DNA of 64,000 nt from Delftia tsuruhatensis NBRC 16741 (GTDB lineage: Bacteria; Pseudomonadota; Gammaproteobacteria; Burkholderiales; Burkholderiaceae_C), in contig NZ_BCTO01000048.1 of NCBI RefSeq assembly GCF_001571325.1, positions 1 through 64,000 of the forward strand, in the 5' to 3' direction. Positions 49,976 to 58,470 of this stretch are shown piece by piece. A program made the translations under genes and the position numbers. The notes beneath the pieces are model-generated. The model was given only the letters and a program-made list of their open reading frames with translations. It made no database searches and was not told where the DNA came from. Positions within the stretch are counted from its first letter, which is position 1. The number at the start of each line of letters is the position of its first letter.

Positions 49976-50802
49976 GCGCCGGCCGCCTGACGGTGGTGGG
50001 GCTGGGCCCGGGCGCACTGGACCAGATCACGCCCGAAGCCGCAGCCGCCTTGCACGGGGCCGACGATGTGGTCGGCTACCTGCCCTATGTGTCCCGCGCG
50101 CAGGCCCTGCTGGCGCAGGCGGGTCAGGGCCAGGCCGTGGCCTGGCATGCCTCGGACAACCGCGTGGAGCTGGAGCGCGCGCGCCAGGCGCTGGCGCTGG
50201 CCGCGCAGGGGCGGCAGGTGGTCGTGGTGTCCTCGGGCGACCCGGGCGTGTTCGCCATGGCGTCGGCCGTTTTCGAGGCCATGGAATCGGCCGATGCGGC
50301 GCAGGCCGCCGCCTGGCAGGCGCTCGATATCCAGGTGCTGCCCGGCATCACCGCCATGCTGGCCGCCGCCGCGCGGGCCGGCGCGCCGCTGGGCCATGAC
50401 TTTTGCTGCATCAATCTCTCGGACAACCTCAAGCCCTGGCCGGTGATCGCGCGGCGCGTGGAACTGGCGGCCGAGGCCGACTTCGCCATGGCCTTCTACA
50501 ACCCGCGCTCCAAGAGCCGGCCCGAAGGCTTTGTGCGCCTGCTGCAGCTGCTGCGCACCCGCTGCGAGCCGCAGCGCCTGCTGGTGTTCGCGCGCGCCGT
50601 GTCCACGCCCGAGGAACACTTGCACGTATGCACGCTGGCCGAGGCCACGCCCGAGATGGCCGACATGCGCACCGTGGTCCTGGTGGGCAACAGCGCCACG
50701 CGCCGCGTGGGCCGCTGGGTCTACACGCCACGCCACTACGGCATGGATGGCGGCGCGGGCGGTGCTGTCGGCGCCGTCGGCGCTGTCGGCAGCACGCCAT
50801 GA
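49969..50802 (+). CDS. cobJ: Precorrin-3B C17-methyltransferase (CobJ)
   Basis: 277 residues from ATG 49969. LTVVGLGPGALDQITPEAAA, VVVVSSGDPGVFAMASAVFE and DFCCINLSDNLKPWPVIARR are CobJ/CbiH motifs. It methylates C-17 and drives ring contraction of precorrin-3B. After the conserved end (YTPRHYGMDGG) there is a Gly/Ala/Val tail built from three 9-bp repeats (GCTGTCGGC-like, 50764-50790). That tail overlaps the 3' end of antisense cobK by 67 bp. Confidence 0.94.
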   Translation: MVSAGRLTVVGLGPGALDQITPEAAAALHGADDVVGYLPYVSRAQALLAQAGQGQAVAWHASDNRVELERARQALALAAQGRQVVVVSSGDPGVFAMASAVFEAMESADAAQAAAWQALDIQVLPGITAMLAAAARAGAPLGHDFCCINLSDNLKPWPVIARRVELAAEADFAMAFYNPRSKSRPEGFVRLLQLLRTRCEPQRLLVFARAVSTPEEHLHVCTLAEATPEMADMRTVVLVGNSATRRVGRWVYTPRHYGMDGGAGGAVGAVGAVGSTP

Positions 50803-51530
50803 GCGATCCAGTGCAGCACCGCAGCCACCGACCCGGTGCGCTGGCGCTGCGGCAGCGCCGGGCGCTGCACCATCACCACGGGCAGGCCCAGGGCGCGTGC
50901 GGCATCGAGCTTGCCGCGCGTGGCCTCGCCGCCTGCGTTCTTGGCCACCAGCCATTCGATGCCTTGCGTGCGCAGCAAGGCCTCGTCATCGTCCGCGCTG
51001 AAAGGCCCGCGCCCCAGAACCACCGTGGTGTGGGGCAGGGGCAGGCTGCCGGGCTCGGGCGCATCGACCAGGCGCAGCAGATAGTGGTGCTGCGGCTGGC
51101 CCGCAAAGGCCGCAAGCTGCTTGCGGCCCACGGCCAGAAACACCCGGGCGGCTGCCTGGGGCAGGGCGGCAGCGGCGGCTTGCATGTCGGGCACGTCGAT
51201 CCAGGCATCGCCGGCACTGGCCTGCCAGGGCTCGCGCTCCAGCGCCAGCAGCGGCGTGCCGGTGGCCTCGCAGGCCTCGCAGGCATTGCGGCTCATCTGC
51301 GCGGCAAACGGATGAGTGGCATCGACCACATGGCTGATGGCCTGCCCGCGCAGGAATTGCGCCAGGCCCTGGGCACCGCCAAACCCGCCCACGCGCGTGG
51401 GCAGGGGCTGGGCCACGGGCGACTGCGTGACGCCCGCATACGAGAACACGGCGGCAATGCCGGCGCGGTGCAGGGCCTGGGCCAGCTGGCTGGCGCCGCT
51501 GGTGCCGCCCAGCAGGAGAACATGGGGCAT
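50736..51530 (-). CDS. cobK: Precorrin-6A reductase (CobK)
   Basis: 264 residues from ATG 51530. VLLLGGTSGASQLAQALHRA is the NADPH-binding loop and ISHVVDATHPFAAQMSRNA the active-site segment. It reduces precorrin-6A to precorrin-6B. The gene is antisense inside a plus-strand cob operon. Its start codon shares two base pairs with that of cobL, and its 3' end overlaps cobJ through a Pro/Thr/Ala tail (TAPTAPTAPPAPP). The frame is open far upstream of this start but without CobK similarity. Its promoter must lie within cobL. Confidence 0.93.
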   Translation of the reverse strand: MPHVLLLGGTSGASQLAQALHRAGIAAVFSYAGVTQSPVAQPLPTRVGGFGGAQGLAQFLRGQAISHVVDATHPFAAQMSRNACEACEATGTPLLALEREPWQASAGDAWIDVPDMQAAAAALPQAAARVFLAVGRKQLAAFAGQPQHHYLLRLVDAPEPGSLPLPHTTVVLGRGPFSADDDEALLRTQGIEWLVAKNAGGEATRGKLDAARALGLPVVMVQRPALPQRQRTGSVAAVLHWIAHGVLPTAPTAPTAPPAPPSMP

Positions 51531-52731
51531 GACTGATCCCTGGTTGACATTGGTGGGCCTGAACGAAGACGGCCTGGACGGCCTCGCACCCGCCGCGCTG
51601 CGCGCGCTGGACGCTGCCGAGACCGTTTTTGGCGGGCCGCGCCACCTGGCGCTGGCCGGTGCCGGCGAGCGGGGCCGTCCCTGGCCCGTGCCCTTTGACG
51701 TGGCGCCCGTGCTGGCTTGCCGTGGCCGGCCCACGGTGGTGCTGGCGTCGGGGGATCCGTTCTGGTTCGGGGCGGGCGGCAGCCTGGCGGCGCATCTGGC
51801 GCCGCAGGAGTGGCGCTGCCACGCCCAACCCTCGACATTTTCGCTGCTGGCGTCCCGCCTGGGCTGGAAGCTGGAAGACACGGTCTGCCTGGGCCTGCAC
51901 GCCGGCCACGTGGAGCAGCTGCTGCCGCATCTGTCGCCAGGCCGCCAGTCGCTGGTGCTGCTGCGCGATGGCGCCGCCGTGGCCGCACTGGCGGACTGGC
52001 TGGTGCAGGAAGGCTGGGGCGACAGCCGCCTGGAGGTCATGGAATCCGTGGGCGGCCCGCGCGAGCGCCGCCGCGCATGGCGCGCCGCCGAAGCCGCCCA
52101 GGCCCTGGCCGCCGACCCTGCCTGCGCGCCCGTGGCCGTGGCCGTGCTCGCCCAGGGCGGCGCGGCCCTGCCGCTGGTGCCGGGCCGGCCCAATCACTGG
52201 TACGCCAACGACGGCCAGATCACCAAGGCCCCGGCCCGCGCGCTGACCCTGGCGGCTCTTGCGCCGCGCCACGGCGAATGCCTGTGGGATGTGGGCGGCG
52301 GCTCGGGCTCGGTGGCCGTGGAGTGGTGCCTGGCCGGTGGCTCGGCCATCAGCCTGGAGCAGCATGCGGCGCGTGCGGACAACATCCGCCTCAACGCCCG
52401 GCGCTTCGGACTGCAGGCGCGCCTGCGCGTGGTGCAGGGCGTGGCGCCCGAGGCGCTGGCCGAACTGCAGGCGCTGGCCCGGCCCCAGGCCGTGTTCGTG
52501 GGCGGGGGCTTTGACGCCGAATTGTTCGATCGCCTGCAGGCCCTCATGCCCGCAGGCTGCCGCCTGGTGGTCAATGCCGTGACGCTGGAGACCGAGGCCC
52601 TGCTGGTGCAACTGCAGGCCCAGCACGGCGGCCAGCTGCTGCGGCTGGAGATCTCCAGCGCCGAGCCGCTGGGCCGCATGCGCAGCTGGAAGGCTGCGCG
52701 GCCGCTGGTGCAGTGGAGCTGGCAGCGGTGA
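51529..52731 (+). CDS. cobL: Precorrin-6Y C5,15-methyltransferase, decarboxylating (CobL)
   Basis: 400 residues from ATG 51529, with two fused domains. The N-terminal CbiE-like tetrapyrrole methylase has LTLVGLNEDGLDGLAPAALR and VVLASGDPFWFGAGGSL. The C-terminal CbiT-like methyltransferase has LWDVGGGSGSVAVEWCLAG. It methylates C-5 and C-15 and decarboxylates the acetate chain at C-12. The ribosome binding site must lie inside cobK on the opposite strand. The stop overlaps the next GTG start (GTGA). Confidence 0.94.
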   Translation: MTDPWLTLVGLNEDGLDGLAPAALRALDAAETVFGGPRHLALAGAGERGRPWPVPFDVAPVLACRGRPTVVLASGDPFWFGAGGSLAAHLAPQEWRCHAQPSTFSLLASRLGWKLEDTVCLGLHAGHVEQLLPHLSPGRQSLVLLRDGAAVAALADWLVQEGWGDSRLEVMESVGGPRERRRAWRAAEAAQALAADPACAPVAVAVLAQGGAALPLVPGRPNHWYANDGQITKAPARALTLAALAPRHGECLWDVGGGSGSVAVEWCLAGGSAISLEQHAARADNIRLNARRFGLQARLRVVQGVAPEALAELQALARPQAVFVGGGFDAELFDRLQALMPAGCRLVVNAVTLETEALLVQLQAQHGGQLLRLEISSAEPLGRMRSWKAARPLVQWSWQR

Positions 52732-53225
52732 ACCCGGACCAAGCCATCCCCCACCGCTGCGGCGTGCTGGGCCTGGGCCTGCACACCGACGCACTGCCCC
52801 ATGCGCTGCAGGCGCTGTGGCAGCGGGCGCAGGCGCAGCTGCCGGAAAGCGCAGACGCAGGCGCCTGCGCGCCCCAGCCCATCTGCGCGGTGGCCGTGCT
52901 GGATACCAAGGCCGGCCACCCGGCGCTGGCCGCCTGGATGGCGGCTGTCGTGCCCACGGCCGTTCTGGTGCGCGTGCCGCCAGGGCAACTGCCTGGGCAG
53001 CCCGTGGTCACGCAGTCGCCGCGCATGCTGGCGCGCTATGGCACGGGCAGCGTGGCCGAGGCGGCGGCGCTGGCCGCCGCAGGCCCGCACTCCGCCCTGA
53101 GCGTGACCCGCCTGGTGGCGGACGACGGCAGCGCCACCCTGGCCCTGGCCGTGGGCCAGGGCGGACCTCTGAACTGTTGCCTGGCCCACGCCAGCCAGGC
53201 CAAGAAACAAGGAGCAACGGCATGA
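52728..53225 (+). CDS. cobE: CobE/CbiG-C-terminal-like cobalamin protein
   Basis: 165 residues from GTG 52728 (GTG 52713 is an alternative). CGVLGLGLHTDALPHALQAL, CAVAVLDTKAGHPALAAWMA and VAEAAALAAAGPHSALSVTR match the C-terminal CbiG domain found alone as CobE in aerobic producers. It binds a late-stage intermediate and is thought to act with CobH/CobF; the exact reaction is not settled. It is translationally linked to cobL and cobM by four-base overlaps. Confidence 0.85.
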   Translation: MNPDQAIPHRCGVLGLGLHTDALPHALQALWQRAQAQLPESADAGACAPQPICAVAVLDTKAGHPALAAWMAAVVPTAVLVRVPPGQLPGQPVVTQSPRMLARYGTGSVAEAAALAAAGPHSALSVTRLVADDGSATLALAVGQGGPLNCCLAHASQAKKQGATA

Positions 53226-54112
53226 CCGTGCATTTCATCGGCGCCGGCCCCGGCGCCGCCGACCTGATCACCGTGCGCGGGCGCGACCTCATGGCAGCCT
53301 GCCCGGTCTGCCTGTATGCGGGCTCGCTCATTCCCTCGGAACTGCTGGCGCACTGCCCGCCGGGCGCGCGCATCGTCAACACCGCATCCATGAGCCTGGA
53401 CGACATCGTGGCCGAGATCCAGGCCGCCGAGGCGCGTGGCGAAGACGTGGCGCGCCTGCACTCGGGCGACCTGTCCGTCTGGTCGGCCATGGGCGAGCAG
53501 CTGCGCCGCCTGCGCGAGGCCGGCATTGCCTACACCGTCACGCCCGGCGTGCCCTCGTTCGCGGCCGCCGCCGCCACGCTGGGCGCGGAGCTGACCCTGC
53601 CCGGCCTGTGCCAGTCCGTGGTGCTGACGCGCACCTCGGGCCGCGCCACGGCCATGCCCGAGGGTGAGAACCTGGCCGCCTTCGCGGCCACGGGCGCCGT
53701 GCTGGCCATCCATCTGTCCATCCATGTGGCCGCCAAGGTGCAGTCCGAGCTGCTGCCGCACTACGGCGCCGACTGCCCCGTGGCCATCGTCTGGCGTGCC
53801 AGCTGGCCTGACGAAACCGTGGTGCGCACCACGGTGGGCAGCCTGACCGAGGCCGTGGCCACCCACATGGAGCGCACGGCCCTGATCCTGGTGGGCCGCA
53901 GCCTGCAGGCCGAGGACTTCGGCGAAAGCCGCCTCTACGCGGCCGACTACGACCGCCGCTACCGCCCGCTGGGCACCGAGCCGCGCTTTCCCGCCACCGA
54001 TGTGCGCGGCGGCGCCGCGCTGGATACCGCGAGGGATACCTTGAGGGACACCGTGAGCGGCACCGGGAGCGACACCGTGATCGACGTGCCCCTCGGGAAC
54101 CCCGCCCCATGA
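53222..54112 (+). CDS. cobM: Precorrin-4 C11-methyltransferase (CobM)
   Basis: 296 residues from ATG 53222. VHFIGAGPGAADLITVRGRD, VARLHSGDLSVWSAMGEQLR and TPGVPSFAAAAATLGAELTL are CobM/CbiF motifs. It methylates precorrin-4 at C-11 to make precorrin-5. The catalytic domain ends near residue 260; the remainder is a repetitive Asp/Thr/Arg/Ser tail from five tandem 12-bp units (see 54023-54082). The next gene starts within the stop (ATGA). Confidence 0.95.
   Translation: MTVHFIGAGPGAADLITVRGRDLMAACPVCLYAGSLIPSELLAHCPPGARIVNTASMSLDDIVAEIQAAEARGEDVARLHSGDLSVWSAMGEQLRRLREAGIAYTVTPGVPSFAAAAATLGAELTLPGLCQSVVLTRTSGRATAMPEGENLAAFAATGAVLAIHLSIHVAAKVQSELLPHYGADCPVAIVWRASWPDETVVRTTVGSLTEAVATHMERTALILVGRSLQAEDFGESRLYAADYDRRYRPLGTEPRFPATDVRGGAALDTARDTLRDTVSGTGSDTVIDVPLGNPAP
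54023..54082 (+). repeat. Five imperfect tandem 12-bp repeats inside cobM
   Basis: Units GATACCGCGAGG, GATACCTTGAGG, GACACCGTGAGC, GGCACCGGGAGC and GACACCGTGATC follow head to tail. They encode the D-T-x-R/S tail of CobM. As the period is a multiple of three, copy-number change keeps the frame. Confidence 0.85.
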
Positions 54113-54906
54113 GCGCGGCCCTGCCGCCCGTGGCGCTGAGCCTGATCGGCATCGGCACGGGCAACCCCGACCACCTCACGCGCGAGGCCCAGGCCGCCAT
54201 GCAGGCCGCCGACCTGATCCTGCTGCCGCACAAGGGCGAGGACAAGGCCGAACTCGCCGCCCTGCGCCGCGACCTGTGCGATGCCGTGCTCACTGCGCCC
54301 GGCCCGCGCATCGAAGGCTTCGACATGCCCGTGCGCCGCAGCGTGGGCGACGACTACCTGGCCCAGGTCGATGAATGGCATGCGGCCATCACGCGCTGCT
54401 GGCAGGCGGCCATCGCCCGGTCCCTGGACGAGGGGCTGCAGCCGTGCAGCCCCGGCCAGCCCTTGCAGGTCGCCCTGCTGGTCTGGGGCGACCCTGCGCT
54501 GTACGACAGCACCCTGCGCATTGCCGCGCGCATGCAGCCGGCGCCGCACAGCGTGCGCGTGGTGGCGGGCATCAGCTCCATGCAGGTGCTGTGCGCCGCG
54601 CATGCGATTGCGCTCAACGGCATAGGCCAGCCCTTCGTGGTGACCACGGGCCGCCAGCTGCGCGAGCAGGGCTGGCCGCCCGGCGTGGACACGGCCGTGG
54701 TGATGCTGGACGGGCAGTGCAGCTTCACCGAGCTGCCCTCCCACGGCCTGCACATCTGGTGGGGCGCCTACCTGGGCATGGACCGCCAGATGCTGGACAG
54801 CGGCCCGCTGGCCGAGGCGGCACCGCGCATCGTGCAGGCCCGCGCCGCAGCGCGCGAGCGGCATGGCTGGATCATGGATATCTACCTGCTGCGGCGCGGG
54901 GACTGA
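54109..54906 (+). CDS. cobF: Precorrin-6A synthase, deacetylating (CobF)
   Basis: 265 residues. LSLIGIGTGNPDHLTREAQA and DLILLPHKGEDKAELAALRR are specific to CobF; LVWGDPALYDSTLRIAAR follows. It methylates C-1 of precorrin-5 and releases acetate, and is diagnostic of the aerobic pathway. Last gene of the cob operon; GGGGAC and GTCCCC arms just after the stop could form a weak hairpin. Confidence 0.95.
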   Translation: MSAALPPVALSLIGIGTGNPDHLTREAQAAMQAADLILLPHKGEDKAELAALRRDLCDAVLTAPGPRIEGFDMPVRRSVGDDYLAQVDEWHAAITRCWQAAIARSLDEGLQPCSPGQPLQVALLVWGDPALYDSTLRIAARMQPAPHSVRVVAGISSMQVLCAAHAIALNGIGQPFVVTTGRQLREQGWPPGVDTAVVMLDGQCSFTELPSHGLHIWWGAYLGMDRQMLDSGPLAEAAPRIVQARAAARERHGWIMDIYLLRRGD

Positions 54907-54969
54907 GGCCGAGGCTGCTGCCGACGCCGGTCCCCACGCTGTACACCCCCTTCATCAAGGAATCCCGCC

Positions 54970-55299
54970 ATGCAGATGGACAACATCCCCTTCAACACCA
55001 CCGACTGGGCCGCCGTGGCGCCCACCGAGCATTCGGCCGAGGCCGGCCAGGCGTTCTGGCGCACGCAGAACTTCGGCAACATCCGCGTGCGCACGGTGGA
55101 GTACACGCCCGGCTATGTCTCCGACCACTGGTGCACCAAGGGCCATGTGCTGCTGTGCCTGGAAGGGGAACTGGAGACCGAACTGGCGGACGGCCGCCGC
55201 TTCACGCTGACGCCCGGCATGAGCTACCAGGTGGCGGACAACGCCGAGCCGCACCGCTCGCGCTCGCCCAAGGGCGCCAGGCTCTTCGTGGTGGACTGA
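54970..55299 (+). CDS. Cupin protein with DHCW-type motif
   Basis: 109 residues folding as a single cupin barrel. YVSDHWCTKGHVLLCLEGEL has the D-H-x-C metal/cysteine motif of the DHCW cupin family, and LTPGMSYQVADNAEPHRS the second half. The family is uncharacterised. It lies 63 bp after cobF on the same strand, but there is no clear link to cobalamin. A 276-bp gap without an evident gene follows. Confidence 0.85.
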   Translation: MQMDNIPFNTTDWAAVAPTEHSAEAGQAFWRTQNFGNIRVRTVEYTPGYVSDHWCTKGHVLLCLEGELETELADGRRFTLTPGMSYQVADNAEPHRSRSPKGARLFVVD

Positions 55300-55574
55300 A
55301 CCTGCAGGCACGATCGGCACGGCAGCGCGCTGCAGGTCTGCGACAGGTTCGCGCCGGCGCGGGCGAGAGCTGCGCAAACGTGCCGTCATTGAGTGGCGTA
55401 CGGCACGGGTTGCCAGGTTGCCCATGCCCGGGTGGTGGAATGCCTGACGGACGGCTCTCCAGGTACACAGTCATCGGCCATCAACTCAGCGGCGAAGTAG
55501 GCATTGCCGATGGCGACAGCCCTTGTGGCCGGGCTTGTGCACAATGAAGAGCTTTCGCCCAGCCTCTTCACGCG

Positions 55575-56984
55575 ATGCAGCAAGAACCCGACTTCCTCCA
55601 CAACCTGAACCAGGAATTCCGGGACGGCAGGCGCTGGCTGGACCGCACCATCGTGCTGGCCTATGCCGCCGCCGCCGGGCTGTGCGTGGTGGCCTTCACG
55701 CTGATGGCGGACGCGGGCTTCGAATTCTTCGAGAGCATCTACCACTGGCAGGGCGGCTGGGCCGTGCTGCTGTGGATGCCTGCCGTCACGGCGGGCGCCG
55801 TGTGGCTCACGCGGCGCTGGGCGCCGGGTGCGGCGGGATCGGGCATTCCGCAGGTGATCGCCACGCTGGACCCGGCGCTGGACTCCACGCAGCGCGGGCG
55901 CTTCGTGTCGCTGTGGCTGTCCTTCGCCAAGATGGCGCTGGCCAGCGCAGGCTTTGCGGCGGGGCTGTCCATCGGGCGCGAGGGGCCGTCGGTGCAGGTG
56001 GCCGCCGGTGTCATGCACCATGCGCGGCGCTGGTTCGGCCCGCATTCGGGCATCAGCCACCATGCGCTGCTGGTGGCTGGCGGCGCGGCCGGCATTGCGG
56101 CGGCCTTCAACGCGCCGCTGGCCGGCGTGGTCTTCGCCATCGAGGAGCTGTCGCGCAAGCTGGAGTCACGCTCCAGTGGCCTGATCATCGCGGCCATCGT
56201 GCTGGCCGGCCTGATGGGCGTGTCGGCCTTCGGCAACCTCAGCTATTTCGGCCGCATCCAGGTGCCCCACCTGACCTGGGACGCGCTGCTGCCCGGCCTG
56301 TGCGTGACCTTGGCCTGCGGCGTGCTGGGAGGCCTCTTCGCCAAGCTGCTGGCCGCCTCGCTGACCCGTGCGCCCGAGCGGCTCAACCAGCTGCGCGCGC
56401 GCTTTCCCATCCGCTTCGCGGCGGCGGTCGCGCTGGTGATCGCCGTCATCGGCATGGTCACGGGCGGCGCCACCTTCGGCGCGGGCTCGGAAGCCGTCAA
56501 GCACATGCTGGCGGGCCAGGCCGACGTGCCTTCGTTCTACGTCACCCTGAAGTTCATCGCCACCTGGCTGTCGGCCTGGGTGGGCGTGCCGGGCGGCATC
56601 TTCGCGCCCTCGCTGTCCATTGGCGCGGGCGTGGGCCACAACGTGGCCGGCCTCATGGGCGCAGACATCGCGCCCGCCCTCATCGCCATGGGCATGGCCG
56701 CCTTCCTGGCCGCCGTGACGCAGGCGCCGCTGACGGCCTTCATCATCGTCATGGAGATGGTGGACGGCCACTCCATGGTGCTCAGCCTCATGGCGGCGGC
56801 CATGCTGGCCAGCCTGGTCTCGCGCATGCTGGCCCGGCCGCTGTACGAGACGCTGGCCCAGCACATGCTGAGCATGGTGGTCGCACCTGCACCTGCACCT
56901 GCACCTGCTCCTGCGTCGGCACCCGCACCGGTGCCCGAGCAGGCCTCTCCCCCGAAGGACCAGGACAAGCCCGCAGGCGCCTGA
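55575..56984 (+). CDS. ClC-family chloride channel/transporter, ClcB-like
   Basis: 469 residues with about ten membrane helices. Selectivity-filter motifs are present: AAGSGIPQVIAT, GLSIGREGPSVQVAAGVMHH (the gating Glu is kept, as in H+/Cl- antiporters) and GVPGGIFAPSLSIGAGVGHN. There is no CBS domain. The C-terminus is a Pro/Ala tail (APAPAPAPAPASAPAPVPE) from CACCTG repeats (56884-56907). It may support acid resistance or anion balance. It lies 114 bp before an MgtC-like gene on the same strand. Confidence 0.92.
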   Translation: MQQEPDFLHNLNQEFRDGRRWLDRTIVLAYAAAAGLCVVAFTLMADAGFEFFESIYHWQGGWAVLLWMPAVTAGAVWLTRRWAPGAAGSGIPQVIATLDPALDSTQRGRFVSLWLSFAKMALASAGFAAGLSIGREGPSVQVAAGVMHHARRWFGPHSGISHHALLVAGGAAGIAAAFNAPLAGVVFAIEELSRKLESRSSGLIIAAIVLAGLMGVSAFGNLSYFGRIQVPHLTWDALLPGLCVTLACGVLGGLFAKLLAASLTRAPERLNQLRARFPIRFAAAVALVIAVIGMVTGGATFGAGSEAVKHMLAGQADVPSFYVTLKFIATWLSAWVGVPGGIFAPSLSIGAGVGHNVAGLMGADIAPALIAMGMAAFLAAVTQAPLTAFIIVMEMVDGHSMVLSLMAAAMLASLVSRMLARPLYETLAQHMLSMVVAPAPAPAPAPASAPAPVPEQASPPKDQDKPAGA

Positions 56985-57098
56985 AGCGGGCGCGCTTGGC
57001 TGACAGCCAATGGCGAATGCCGATGGCCTGGGTGTGCTGCACGCCACGCCATGCTCCCTTCCTGAGTCCGGACGCAAACCCAAGGAAAGGAACGCGGC

Positions 57099-57611
57099 AT
57101 GTGGGAGGAAGTGGCCAACACCCTGGTCGAGGAATTTTCCAGCCTGCCCGATGCGGCCGAGGTCACGCGCGTCATGGTGCGCCTGCTGCTGGCGGCGCTG
57201 CTGGGCGGCATCGTCGGCTACGAGCGCGAGCACAAGGGCAAGGCCGCAGGCCTGCGCACCCACATGCTGGTGGCCATGGGCGCGGCGCTGTTCGTGCTGG
57301 TGCCCGAGCGCGGCGGCATGGACATTGCCGACATGAGCCGCGTGATCCAGGGCGTGGTGGCCGGCGTAGGCTTCCTGGGCGCGGGCGCCATCATCAAGCG
57401 CCACTCCGAGGAACAGGTGCAGGGCCTGACCACGGCAGCTGGCATCTGGATGACGGCCGCCATCGGCGTGGCCTGCGGCCTGGGGCGCGAAGCCATCGCG
57501 CTGCTGGCCACGCTGCTGGCCATCGTCATCCTCGTGATGCTGCCGCATATGGTCAGTGCGCCGCCCCCGCACGATGACGCGGAGCCGGACACCAAGCCGC
57601 GCGAGACCTGA
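57099..57611 (+). CDS. MgtC/SapB-family membrane protein
   Basis: 170 residues with four to five membrane segments. LLLAALLGGIVGYEREHKGK and AGLRTHMLVAMGAALFVLV are the MgtC N-terminal signature; VVAGVGFLGAGAIIKR and GLTTAAGIWMTAAIGVACGL follow. It lacks the long C-terminal domain of Salmonella MgtC, so it matches the short SapB/YhiD-like group. Family members affect Mg2+ adaptation or F1Fo-ATPase activity. AGGAA precedes the start. It is convergent with the toxin gene, with a 14-bp gap. Confidence 0.9.
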   Translation: MWEEVANTLVEEFSSLPDAAEVTRVMVRLLLAALLGGIVGYEREHKGKAAGLRTHMLVAMGAALFVLVPERGGMDIADMSRVIQGVVAGVGFLGAGAIIKRHSEEQVQGLTTAAGIWMTAAIGVACGLGREAIALLATLLAIVILVMLPHMVSAPPPHDDAEPDTKPRET

Positions 57612-57625
57612 GGGCGGGCTGCGGC

Positions 57626-58117
57626 TCAGGCGTGCGGCTGTGAGTCGGGTGGCGGGGACTTCGCCTGTGCCAGCAAACTGTCCCAATCGCCAGGAGGGTG
57701 CCCGTTGGCGAGCATTTTTCGGAACACCCTGTAGGCATCGTCGCTGCCCTCATAGGCTCGCCTGGTGTCCTCATCGTTGACCCAGGCGAACACGATGATT
57801 TTGCTGGGGGCGTGAAAGCGGAAGAACAGGCGGTACTGCTGGAAGAACCTGGCCCGAAACCAGTGCTTGTGCTCCTCGCCCAGGGTATGGCCCTGGCGGT
57901 AGTCTGGCCGCGTCGGATCCTGCGGGATGACATCGAATGCCAGCTTGCGGATCGCCGCCAATCGCTTGGTCGCGTTCTTGCGTGTGTACCCGCCAGGGTC
58001 CTTCGTTTTCAGACCCTCCACTTCGTGGCTCAACGCCTGTAGCTGGGCCAGGAAAAGCGGGTGCATGAATACCGTCCAGCCGTGGATGCGCAAGGGGGCG
58101 GGCGGTACGGCGCTCAT
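57626..58117 (-). CDS. yhaV: Type II toxin YhaV
   Basis: 163 residues. GWTVFMHPLFLAQLQALSHE at the start and FRARFFQQYRLFFRFHAPSK with VFAWVNDEDTRRAYEGSDDA are hallmarks of YhaV, a RelE-superfamily ribosome-dependent RNase. The start overlaps the prlF stop (ATGA). In E. coli, PrlF-YhaV forms a toxin-antitoxin complex that represses its own operon. The toxin appears full length. Confidence 0.93.
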   Translation of the reverse strand: MSAVPPAPLRIHGWTVFMHPLFLAQLQALSHEVEGLKTKDPGGYTRKNATKRLAAIRKLAFDVIPQDPTRPDYRQGHTLGEEHKHWFRARFFQQYRLFFRFHAPSKIIVFAWVNDEDTRRAYEGSDDAYRVFRKMLANGHPPGDWDSLLAQAKSPPPDSQPHA

Positions 58118-58443
58118 TCGTCGTCTGCCGAAAGCGGTGCATCCAGATCGACCTCGATGCCTTCGGTCAGCGCCTGGATCTGCTGCGCCAGACGGGCATC
58201 CATGGTCTGCAGGCGCTCGGGGTGGGCTGCCATGTCCTGGGCCAGAAAGCCGAGAAACTGGCCCAGCACGGGATCGGCATCCTCGGCGGAGTCGGCGCGA
58301 CTGAGCACGACCTCCCCGCCGGGCAGGATGGTGTAGTGGATCCTGTCGCGCTTGCTCAGGTGCAATGCGCGGCGAACGGCTTCGGGAATGGTGGTCTGGT
58401 AGCGGTCAGTGAGCGTGGATTCGGCTTCAAGTGTCGAAAACAT
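58114..58443 (-). CDS. prlF: Antitoxin PrlF
   Basis: 109 residues from ATG 58443, behind AGGAGA. EAESTLTDRYQTTIPEAVRR is a SpoVT-AbrB (swapped-hairpin) DNA-binding domain. The acidic C-terminal part (IEVDLDAPLSADDE) should bind and neutralise YhaV. ATG 58473 would add ten residues but overlaps the palindrome. Together with YhaV it likely binds the 26-bp palindrome located 28 bp upstream. Confidence 0.93.
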   Translation of the reverse strand: MFSTLEAESTLTDRYQTTIPEAVRRALHLSKRDRIHYTILPGGEVVLSRADSAEDADPVLGQFLGFLAQDMAAHPERLQTMDARLAQQIQALTEGIEVDLDAPLSADDE

Positions 58444-58470
58444 GATGGCATCTCCTGATAGGCTGCCATG

